Shown one piece after another: positions 6,129 to 11,677 of a DNA stretch of 11,677 nucleotides. The stretch covers positions 1 through 11,677 of the forward strand of contig PXSE01000065.1 in NCBI GenBank assembly GCA_003022905.1. The letters are read 5' to 3'. The position numbers were made by a program, and so were the translations under genes. The notes beneath the pieces are model-generated. The model saw only the letters and a list, made by a program, of their open reading frames with translations. It was not told where the DNA came from and made no database searches. The stretch's first letter is position 1. Every line of letters begins with the position of its first letter. Source of the stretch: Halobacteriales archaeon QS_9_68_42. Its GTDB lineage: Archaea > Halobacteriota > Halobacteria > Halobacteriales > Haloarculaceae.

Positions 6129-7802
6129 ATGAGACCGTTGCTGTGGGTGCTCGTCGGTATCCTCATCTACACCGTCGCCGCGATGGCGCTCAACGCACGC
6201 GGCATGTTGCCGTCGTCGCTCCGGGTCGCCGGCCCCCTCCTCACCGTCCACACCAAGCGCGGCCGAGCGTTCCTCGACCGGCTCGCCTCCCCCAGGCGCG
6301 CCTGGCAGGCGTGGGGCAACTTCGGCGTCGGCATCGCAATCGTCATTATGATCGGGTCGTTCTTTGCCGTCCTGTTCTCTGCGGTGAACGCCCTGACTGA
6401 CCCGGGTGCGGTCAGCGGCATCACTCGCCCGCAGGACGCGCTGGTCATCCCCGGCGTCAACCAGTTCCTCCCGTGGGCGGCCGCCGTCGACATCCTCGTC
6501 GGCCTGCTGGTCGGGCTGGTCGTCCACGAGGGGGGCCACGGCCTGCTGTGCCGGGTCGAAGACATCGATATCGAGTCGATGGGCATCGCGCTGCTCGCGT
6601 TCGTCCCGCTGGGGGCGTTCGTCCAGCCCGACGAGGAGAGCCAGCAGAGCGCCGACCGGGGGGGCAAAACCCGGATGTTCGCGGCCGGCGTCACCAACAA
6701 CTTCCTCGTGACGGCGCTCTCGTTCGGCCTGCTGTTTCTGGTCGTCGCTAACCTCGTCACCGTCGTCTCGGGCGTGGCTATCGGAGGGACGCTACCCGGG
6801 TCGGCCGCCGAGGAGGCCGGCCTCGAGCGCGGCGACGTCATCACCGGCGTCAACGGCCAGGCCGTCGAGAACGAAGAGGAGTTCGAGGCGGCGCTGGCCG
6901 ACGCCGACCGCGAGGTGACCGCTGTCGACGGCGAGCAGGTGTACACCCAGTCGGCCTTCGAGGCCGCCCTCGAGGGCGAAGAGGTCGTCGAGATAGGGAC
7001 CGAGGACGGCACCGTCCGGTTCCCGGTCGGCGTCTTCGTCAGTAGCGTCCCCGAGGGCGACCCGCTCTCGCGGGCGGGCGCGCCGGACACCCCGATGTTG
7101 ATTCACAGCGTCGGCGGCGAACCGACGCCGACGCCGGAGGCGCTGGCGGACGCTCTCGCGGGGCGCGATCCCGGCGAGACCGTCGAGGTGGTCGCCTACC
7201 ACGGCGACGGCAACGACCCCTGGAGCGGCGAGCGGCGGACCTACGAGGTGACCCTCGACGCCAACCCGCGGACCGACGGCGGCTTCCTGGGCGTCAGCGG
7301 CCTCCAGGAGGGCACGAGCGGCGTCGTCGTCGACGACTTCGGCGTCGACCCCTACCCGGCCGAGCAGTACCACACCCTCCTCGGCGGCGGCGGGTGGAAC
7401 GAGAACCCGCTCTCGACGTTCATCACCCGGGTGGTCGCGCTGCTCGTGCTACCGTTCGCCAGCGTCGCTCTCCCGGGCGCCGGCTACAACTTCGCCGGGT
7501 TCAACGGCGCCGTCATGGAGTTCTACGCGGTGTCGGGGCCGCTCGGTGCCGGCGTCATCCTCGGGCTGGCGAACGTCCTCTTCTGGACCGGATGGGTCAA
7601 CCTCAACCTCGGGCTGTTCAACTGCATTCCCTCCTACCCGCTGGACGGGGGCCACATCCTCCGGTCCTGCGTGGAGACGACGCTGGCCCGGTTGCCGGGC
7701 GACCCCGACCCCGTCCTGGCGACGGCCGTGACCACGGCGATAAGCGCGACGATGATACTGAGCCTGCTGGGACTGCTATTCCTGCCGCAGTTACTGGCGT
7801 GA
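6129..7802 (+). CDS. Site-2 protease (M50) family intramembrane metalloprotease with PDZ domains
   Basis: The 557-aa product is an intact site-2-protease family enzyme, expected to cut substrates within the membrane using zinc. Membrane segments are predicted at about 4-21, 66-87, 118-136, 187-213, 424-445, 470-500 and 530-556. The zinc motif HEGGH is at 133-137, and the second ligand motif NCIPSYPLDGGH ends at 509 (Asp506). Between them lies a large extracytoplasmic insert with a PDZ domain (about 216-310; GSAAEEAGLERGDVITGVNG). Inside it the strand-turn-helix unit is duplicated (GVNGQAVENEEEFEAAL and AVDGEQVYTQSAFEAAL). A second PDZ-like stretch follows at about 311-385 (GDPLSRAGAP, then HSVGGEPTPTPEALADALAG). 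PDZ domains in this family gate access to the active site. Substrates are unknown; there is no anti-sigma-like gene nearby. It ends 29 bp before the convergent DUF7123 gene. Confidence 0.92.
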   Translation: MRPLLWVLVGILIYTVAAMALNARGMLPSSLRVAGPLLTVHTKRGRAFLDRLASPRRAWQAWGNFGVGIAIVIMIGSFFAVLFSAVNALTDPGAVSGITRPQDALVIPGVNQFLPWAAAVDILVGLLVGLVVHEGGHGLLCRVEDIDIESMGIALLAFVPLGAFVQPDEESQQSADRGGKTRMFAAGVTNNFLVTALSFGLLFLVVANLVTVVSGVAIGGTLPGSAAEEAGLERGDVITGVNGQAVENEEEFEAALADADREVTAVDGEQVYTQSAFEAALEGEEVVEIGTEDGTVRFPVGVFVSSVPEGDPLSRAGAPDTPMLIHSVGGEPTPTPEALADALAGRDPGETVEVVAYHGDGNDPWSGERRTYEVTLDANPRTDGGFLGVSGLQEGTSGVVVDDFGVDPYPAEQYHTLLGGGGWNENPLSTFITRVVALLVLPFASVALPGAGYNFAGFNGAVMEFYAVSGPLGAGVILGLANVLFWTGWVNLNLGLFNCIPSYPLDGGHILRSCVETTLARLPGDPDPVLATAVTTAISATMILSLLGLLFLPQLLA

Positions 7803-7831
7803 GACGCCGGAAAGGGAGAGCCCCCGTGGGG

Positions 7832-8086
7832 TCAGGCTGTCGAAATCCGCCACGTCGTCGCGGACGTGTAGGACCACTTCTCGATTGTCAGGCCCGGAAC
7901 CGAGCCCTGTAGCTGGACCAGCAGCGCGCCGATTTCCTTCGGCGAGAGGTCCACGTCGCCCGCGATGAACTTACCCTTTACGTAGAGGTCGCCGTCGCTC
8001 TCCTCGGCCTCCGCCCGGAGGTACCGGGCCAGCCGTTCGGCCTTCGGAGAGGGGTACGCCGACTCGGGTGCGGTGTTCGTACTCAT
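7832..8086 (-). CDS. DUF7123-type small protein, probable winged-helix (copy 2)
   Basis: The 84-aa protein starts at ATG 8086 (MSTNTAPESAYPSPKAERLA) and ends at TGA 7834-7832. Residues 36-57 (VKGKFIAGDVDLSPKEIGAL, then LVQ) have the same helix-turn-helix-like spacing as copy 1, and the tail IEKWSYTSATTWRISTA is almost identical. The closeness suggests a duplication within this lineage or strong selection on both. It is the second gene of a two-gene operon, starting 4 nt after the stop of the small membrane protein; a long in-frame extension to 8371 uses the shadow frame of that gene and is rejected. Function is unknown; DNA binding is an inference. Confidence 0.85.
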   Translation of the reverse strand: MSTNTAPESAYPSPKAERLARYLRAEAEESDGDLYVKGKFIAGDVDLSPKEIGALLVQLQGSVPGLTIEKWSYTSATTWRISTA

Positions 8087-8090
8087 TGTC

Positions 8091-8330
8091 TCAGCTGGGG
8101 GAGTGGCCGTGGCCGACGAGGGCACAGACCGCGTTGAGGGCGATTGCGCCGCCGACGACCTCCAGTTGCTCGCCGACGGGGCCGGCCAGGAGTCCCGCCA
8201 CGAGCACCAGCGGGAGCAGGGCCGCCGTCCAGAAGGCGACGCCCCGGACGGCACGGGTGACGAGGCTGACGAATCGTTCGGCTGCGCCGAGCGGGTCGAG
8301 CGACGGTGGAGTTCGGGTGGCGGTCGACAT
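8091..8330 (-). CDS. Small two-helix membrane protein, hypothetical
   Basis: The 79-aa product starts at ATG 8330 (MSTATRTPPS) and ends in GHGHSPS. Residues about 28-50 (GVAFWTAALLPLVLVAGLLA) and 56-72 (EVVGGAIALNAVCALVG) are predicted membrane segments, with an amphipathic stretch before them. I do not recognise the family. It is the first gene of the operon with DUF7123 copy 2, with only 4 nt between stop and the next ATG, so the two are expected to be co-expressed. A strong TATA box lies 39 nt upstream. If the DUF7123 protein binds DNA, a membrane partner could be a sensor or a target, but nothing in the sequence proves that. Confidence 0.8.
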   Translation of the reverse strand: MSTATRTPPSLDPLGAAERFVSLVTRAVRGVAFWTAALLPLVLVAGLLAGPVGEQLEVVGGAIALNAVCALVGHGHSPS

Positions 8331-8369
8331 GGGGGCTCTTCTCGATTACGCCTATACACCCACGCCCCC

Positions 8370-8401
8370 ATATAAACGGCAGAGCCTTGGGGTGAATTCG
8401 G
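8370..8401 (-). promoter_or_regulatory. TATA box and core promoter of the membrane protein-DUF7123 copy 2 operon
   Basis: TTTATAT (8376-8370, minus) is a good archaeal TATA box. The predicted start site, about 8345-8350, leaves a leader of some 15-20 nt. About 24 of 32 bases from 8370 to 8401 match the promoter of DUF7123 copy 1 (2641-2672), including the TATA box and the run around CCTT and GGGT/TTCGG on the plus strand. Confidence 0.7.
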
Positions 8402-8439
8402 CGCCGTTCGCTCTCTTTACGACCGCGCCGCCGCGCCGA

Positions 8440-8484
8440 CGGACGTTTAACGAGCGGCGCAGAGATTTTTAGAATTTTTATCGG
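8440..8484 (-). promoter_or_regulatory. 45-bp conserved upstream block of the DUF7123 copy 2 operon
   Basis: This is the partner of 2700-2744: ungapped alignment, about 32 of 45 identical, AT-rich against a GC-rich background. It lies about 64 bp from the TATA box compared with 53 bp at copy 1, a difference of 11 bp or close to one helical turn. The 290-bp gap 8331-8620 holds this block, the core promoter, overlapping palindromes at 8533-8555 and the pitA promoter; I see no gene in it. Confidence 0.55.
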
Positions 8485-8532
8485 CGTCCATCAGCCGTTC
8501 ATTTCGGTCCGGCGGCGTCGAGCCGGATCGGA

Positions 8533-8555
8533 GGCCGGTCCGGCCGTCGACGGCC
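8533..8555. repeat. Two overlapping GC palindromes upstream of the PitA-like gene
   Basis: GGCCGG-T-CCGGCC (8533-8545) and the perfect 14-bp palindrome GGCCGTCGACGGCC (8542-8555) share four bases, so they could form alternative hairpins or adjoining protein sites. They end 65 bp before the ATG at 8621. GC palindromes are expected fairly often in this composition, so function is uncertain. Confidence 0.35.
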
Positions 8556-8592
8556 TGCCGGCGGCAGCAGCGCCGGCCTGACGGGAAAGCCC

Positions 8593-8598
8593 CATAGT
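8593..8598 (+). promoter_or_regulatory. Possible TATA-like element of the PitA-like gene
   Basis: CATAGT ends 22 nt before the ATG at 8621, roughly the leaderless spacing. It is a weak consensus match and the only candidate near the start. Confidence 0.25.
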
Positions 8599-8620
8599 CG
8601 GCGCGTACGAAGGGTCCCCC

Positions 8621-10843
8621 ATGGTACGACGCAGACCACCGGGGACCGAGGAAGGGTGGTACGCGCTCCACGACCTCCGTCGCGTCGACTGGGACGGGTG
8701 GCGTGGGGCGCCGGACCGCGCGCGCAGACGGGCCGTCGAGGAGGGCTCCGAGTACCTCCGGGCCCACGAGGCACTGGAGGACGCAGAGGAGGGCGGGTCG
8801 GCGGTCTTCTCTATCGTCGGCCACGACGCCGACCTGCTGATACTCCACCTCCGGCCGACGCTCGAGCACCTCGACCGCGCACAGCGGCGCTTCGAGTCGA
8901 CCGACCTCGCGGCCTACACCGAGCGGGCCGACTCCTACGTGTCGGTGACCGAGGTGTCGGGCTACATGCACGAAGACCTGACCGACGGCCTCGAGGACGT
9001 CGAGGACGAGGCAATGCGCAGCTACATGCAACAACGCATCTACCCGGAGATACCGGACGCCGAGCACGTCTGTTTCTACCCGATGGACAAGCGCCGCGGC
9101 GCCGAGCAGAACTGGTACGACCTGCCGTTCGAGGAGCGGGCCGAGCACATGTCCTCTCACGGCGACATCGGCCGGGAGTACGCCGGCCAGGTCACCCAGA
9201 TAATCACCGGCAGCGTCGGCCTCGACGACCACGAGTGGGGCGTGACGCTGTTCGCCGGGAGCTTCCACGTCGGCCGACGGTTCCCGCCCGCCGACCTCGG
9301 GGCGTTCCTGGGTGGCGAGACGGTCCCGACCGACGGCGAGAGCGGGGCGGCCGCCGCCGGAACGCCGGCGAGTGACCGCACCGAGGAAGCCCCGGACGGT
9401 GAGGACACCGATAACGACTCCGGCGGTCGGCCGGCCGCCGGACCTGACCACCGCGAGGTCGACGCCGGGGCGTTCCGCCAGCACGCCGGGACTTACGGCG
9501 TCAACGTCGACGAGGCGGCGGGCTACGGCCTGCTGTTCGAGAGCGACGCCCCGGACGGAGAGGTCGCCGACGAGGTCGACGGCCTGCGGTCGAACTTCGA
9601 CCACTACGACACCCACGTCGGGACGGTCGTCCGCTCAGACGACGCAACGACGGCCGTCGTCTCGCTGTGGGCCAACCAGCGGGCCGCCGACACCGCCTCC
9701 GGATTTCTCGCTGACCTGCCGGGCATCGAGGACGGCGTCGGCGCCGACCTCGAGGGAATCGGGGACAACGAGGGTACTGACGGCGAGGACGCCGGAGGCG
9801 ACGCGGACCACGAACCGGCCGACGGCGGCGCGGGCGGTCGGCCCGACCCCGGCGACCCGTCCCACGAGACGGTCGGCACCGAGAAGTTCCGGCGCCTCGT
9901 CCACCGGTTCGGCGTCGACCCGACCGAACACGACGAGGCCGGCTACGCGCTCGTGTTCCGGTCGGAGACGGTCGCCGAGGAGCTCGTCGAGGAGGTCGAC
10001 GAACTCCGGGGGAGCTTCGAGCAGTACGACAGCCACGTCCTGACGACGGTCCGGGCCGACTCCGGGGACACCGCCGTCATCTCGCTGTGGACAAGCGAGC
10101 GGGCCGCCGACACCGCCTCCGGGTTCCTCGCGGGACTGTCGGGGGCCGGCCCCGGAATGGGAGCCGACTTCGGGGAAAGCGACGCCGAGGGCGGCCCCGA
10201 CGACGCGGCCGACGGCGAGGCGGCCGACGGCGAAGCGGCCGACGGCGGCACCGGAGCCGTCCGCGAGCAACTGGCCGAACTGGACGTGTACGCCGGCCAG
10301 CCACACGGCGAGGACGTGTACGCGCTGGTGCTGTACTCGGAGGCCGACGCCGGGACGCTCCGCGAGGAACTGTCGGACCTCAGGGGGCGGTTCGAGGAGT
10401 ACGACAGTCACGTCAAATCGTCGGTCTACAACGACGAGGACGGCGACGGCCACCGGACGGCCGTCGTCTCAATCTGGGAGACACAGCAGGCCGCCGACAG
10501 GGCCGCCGAGTTCCTCTCGGAGTTGCCCGGAATCGTGGGCCGGGCCGAGGAGGCCGACAGCGGGTTCGGCACCATGGGGATGTTCTACACCGTCGAGCCG
10601 GATTACCGCGAGGAGTTCGTTGAGACGTTCGGCGAGGTCGGCGAGGCACTGTCGGGGATGGACGGCCACCTCGAGACCCGGCTGTTCGTTAACGAGGAAG
10701 ACGAGAACGACATGTTCATTGCTAGCCAGTGGCACGCCAGGGAGGACGCGATGGAGTTCTTCCGGTCGGCGGAGTTCCGCGACACAGTTGAGTGGGGCCG
10801 AGAGGTCCTCGCCGACCGGCCGCGACACGTCTTCCTGGCATAG
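8621..10843 (+). CDS. pitA: PitA-like protein: HemQ-type chlorite dismutase-family domain, three repeat domains, C-terminal ABM domain
   Basis: The 740-aa protein begins with a chlorite dismutase-family domain (about 9-233) that has the coproheme decarboxylase (HemQ/ChdC) signature rather than that of true chlorite dismutases. Arg139, Tyr153, Met155, Lys157, His180 and Gln193 keep the spacing I recall for Arg133, Tyr147, Met149, His174 and Gln187 of Listeria HemQ: YPMDKRR, then SHGDIGREYAG, then QIITGSVGLDDHEWGVTLFA. The His would be the axial heme ligand and the Tyr the residue for radical decarboxylation. Three homologous domains of about 95 aa follow (about 285-375, 421-512, 546-640), each with LRxxF-xYDxHV, TAVVSLW-like and AAD-FL motifs, separated by acidic low-complexity linkers. 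The end (about 650-740) is an ABM domain. PitA-type fusions are known in haloarchaea, and a role in the last heme-synthesis step has been suggested; this is an inference here. It is longer than the roughly 500 aa I remember for Haloferax PitA. Confidence 0.88.
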   Translation: MVRRRPPGTEEGWYALHDLRRVDWDGWRGAPDRARRRAVEEGSEYLRAHEALEDAEEGGSAVFSIVGHDADLLILHLRPTLEHLDRAQRRFESTDLAAYTERADSYVSVTEVSGYMHEDLTDGLEDVEDEAMRSYMQQRIYPEIPDAEHVCFYPMDKRRGAEQNWYDLPFEERAEHMSSHGDIGREYAGQVTQIITGSVGLDDHEWGVTLFAGSFHVGRRFPPADLGAFLGGETVPTDGESGAAAAGTPASDRTEEAPDGEDTDNDSGGRPAAGPDHREVDAGAFRQHAGTYGVNVDEAAGYGLLFESDAPDGEVADEVDGLRSNFDHYDTHVGTVVRSDDATTAVVSLWANQRAADTASGFLADLPGIEDGVGADLEGIGDNEGTDGEDAGGDADHEPADGGAGGRPDPGDPSHETVGTEKFRRLVHRFGVDPTEHDEAGYALVFRSETVAEELVEEVDELRGSFEQYDSHVLTTVRADSGDTAVISLWTSERAADTASGFLAGLSGAGPGMGADFGESDAEGGPDDAADGEAADGEAADGGTGAVREQLAELDVYAGQPHGEDVYALVLYSEADAGTLREELSDLRGRFEEYDSHVKSSVYNDEDGDGHRTAVVSIWETQQAADRAAEFLSELPGIVGRAEEADSGFGTMGMFYTVEPDYREEFVETFGEVGEALSGMDGHLETRLFVNEEDENDMFIASQWHAREDAMEFFRSAEFRDTVEWGREVLADRPRHVFLA
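9473..10540 (+). repeat. Three tandem in-frame domain repeats inside the PitA-like gene
   Basis: The three units lie at a spacing of 420 bp (copies 1 to 2) and about 390 bp (copies 2 to 3). Copies 1 and 2 share a run of 25 identical bases, 9678-9702 and 10098-10122, encoding RAADTASG, plus the preceding CTCGCTGTGG. Copy 3 is more diverged (QAADRAAEFL) and is the one joined directly to the ABM domain, so copies 1 and 2 look like the later duplication. Confidence 0.75.
10205..10249 (+). repeat. Three tandem copies of a 15-nt unit in the linker of the PitA-like gene
   Basis: The unit GCGGCCGACGGCGAG is repeated three times with one change in copy 2 and two in copy 3, encoding AADGE-AADGE-AADGG in the acidic linker before the third repeat domain. 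It is in frame, so unit number could vary without breaking the gene. Confidence 0.8.
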
Positions 10844-10908
10844 CCCGGTCTCGGCCGGCGCGCGGATTGCGGAGTTCCTGGCGGCGCAACAAGGAGGTTG
10901 GCGGACCG

Positions 10909-11677
10909 TCAGTAGAAGGCGATGGGTTTGCCCGGCGCCTCGTCGGTCGAGACCTTCTCGAGGGCGTCGGCGAAGTCCTCGGTGGTGATCTCCGTCCGGC
11001 CGCCGCGGATGGCGAACATGCCGGCCTCGGTGGCGAGGCTCTCGAGTTCGGCCCCGGAGAACCCCTCGGTGTCGGCCGCTATCTCCCCGAGGTCGACCGC
11101 GTCGGCGAGGTTCGTCGACCGGGTGTGGATGTCGAGAATCTGGAGACGCCCCTCGTGGTCCGGCTCCGGCACCTCGATAAGGCGGTCGAAGCGGCCCGGC
11201 CGGAGGATGGCTCGGTCGAGCATGTCGAAGCGGTTCGTCGCCGCGATGATGGAGATGTCGCCCCGCTGGTCGAAGCCGTCCATCTCCGAGAGCAGTTGCA
11301 TCATCGTCCGCTGGACCTCGGCGTCGCCGGACGTCTTCGATTCCGTCCGTTTGGAGGCGATGGCGTCTATCTCGTCGATGAAGATGATGGCCGGTTCTCG
11401 CTCGGCGGCCAGCTCGAAGAGGTCGCGGACGAGGCGGGCACCCTCGCCGATGAACTTCTGGACCAGCTCGGAGCCGGCCATCTTGATGAAGGTGGCGTCG
11501 GTCTGGTTGGCGACGGCCTTCGCTAACATTGTCTTGCCGGTGCCCGGCGGGCCGTGCAACAGTACGCCCGTCGGCGGCTCGATGCCGACCGTCTCGAACT
11601 TCCCGGGGTTGGTCAGCGGGTCCTCGACGGCCTCCCGGACCTCCCGGACCTGGCTCTCCAGGCCGCCGATGTCGGTG
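10909..11677 (-). CDS. pan: Proteasome-activating nucleotidase (AAA+ ATPase), partial: AAA domain and C-terminus
   Basis: The frame is open from the right edge ([20 protein letters not shown]) to TGA at 10911-10909, 255 codons. PAN forms a hexamer that unfolds substrates and feeds them into the 20S proteasome. Visible in order are the IGGL entry motif, Walker A GPPGTGKT (11553-11530), pore loop KFIGEG, Walker B FIDEID (about 11382-11365), sensor 1 IIAATN, arginine fingers RPGRFDR, and the C-terminal helical lid with [15 protein letters not shown]. The N-terminal coiled coil and OB fold lie outside the window; a complete PAN is about 405-415 aa. The C-terminus is GKPIAFY: Tyr is the last residue, not the second-last as in the usual HbYX docking motif. 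Haloarchaea often carry two PAN paralogues, and I cannot tell which this is. It converges on the PitA-like gene with a 65-bp gap without an obvious terminator. Confidence 0.93.
   Translation of the reverse strand, partial: TDIGGLESQVREVREAVEDPLTNPGKFETVGIEPPTGVLLHGPPGTGKTMLAKAVANQTDATFIKMAGSELVQKFIGEGARLVRDLFELAAEREPAIIFIDEIDAIASKRTESKTSGDAEVQRTMMQLLSEMDGFDQRGDISIIAATNRFDMLDRAILRPGRFDRLIEVPEPDHEGRLQILDIHTRSTNLADAVDLGEIAADTEGFSGAELESLATEAGMFAIRGGRTEITTEDFADALEKVSTDEAPGKPIAFY

Noticed and set aside
7821..7831. CCCC-CGT-GGGG hairpin between the PDZ protease and DUF7123 copy 2 as a bidirectional terminator
   Set aside because: The stem is only 4 bp and lacks a T-tract, which archaeal termination usually needs.
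8447..9616. 389-codon minus-strand open frame opposite the PitA-like gene
   Set aside because: Antisense shadow that also runs across an intergenic region with regulatory repeats; it has no recognisable domain.
10891..10898. Strong Shine-Dalgarno-like AAGGAGGT on the plus strand
   Set aside because: It lies in the gap between convergent genes, and no plausible gene starts after it; the plus frame there is opposite pan.

Overview
The window reads as haloarchaeal chromosome (class Halobacteria). Base composition is very GC-rich, the proteins are acidic, and several starts have a TATA-like element 22-28 nt upstream of an ATG with no clear Shine-Dalgarno, as expected for leaderless transcripts. 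Gene content agrees: class I lysyl-tRNA synthetase, archaeal-type UMP kinase, proteasome-activating nucleotidase, and a PitA-type chlorite dismutase-family/ABM fusion. I cannot assign a species. Most genes are core housekeeping functions; I see no transposase, integrase, CRISPR array, rRNA or tRNA.

Layout. 1-227 (-) is the N-terminal end of a membrane protein, probably of the flippase-like (UPF0104/AglD-like) family, divergent from thiL (298-1167, +; thiamine-monophosphate kinase). thiL overlaps tail-to-tail a site-2-protease-like membrane metalloprotease gene (1157-2303, -). That gene is split between two frames near 1673, with part of a membrane helix missing, so it looks like a pseudogene. 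Upstream of it on the same strand are a 79-aa DUF7123-type protein (2364-2603) and a molybdopterin synthase MoaE with an N-terminal domain that looks like a decayed MobB (2886-3665). Rightward from 3750 run pyrH and lysS (8-nt overlap), then a second, intact site-2 protease with PDZ domains (6129-7802). A leftward pair follows: an 79-aa membrane protein (8091-8330) and a second DUF7123-type protein (7832-8086). Then comes a 740-aa HemQ-like/ABM fusion (8621-10843, +), convergent with the C-terminal two thirds of a PAN ATPase (10909-11677, -) that runs off the right edge.

Most notable points. (1) The two DUF7123-type loci share more than their coding sequence: both have a matching core promoter and, 50-65 bp further upstream, a 45-bp block that aligns without gaps at about 71% identity (2700-2744 and 8440-8484). 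The encoded proteins look like tiny winged-helix proteins, so a shared or self-regulating circuit is plausible. (2) The PitA-like protein carries three tandem copies of an intermediate domain between its HemQ-like and ABM domains. (3) One of two site-2 protease genes is broken exactly where a membrane helix should follow the GPLAG motif. (4) Several inverted repeats sit on or beside core promoters (thiL, the broken protease, pitA). The genes do not form a single pathway; they cover cofactor synthesis (thiamine, molybdopterin, heme), nucleotide metabolism, translation, and membrane or cytosolic proteolysis.
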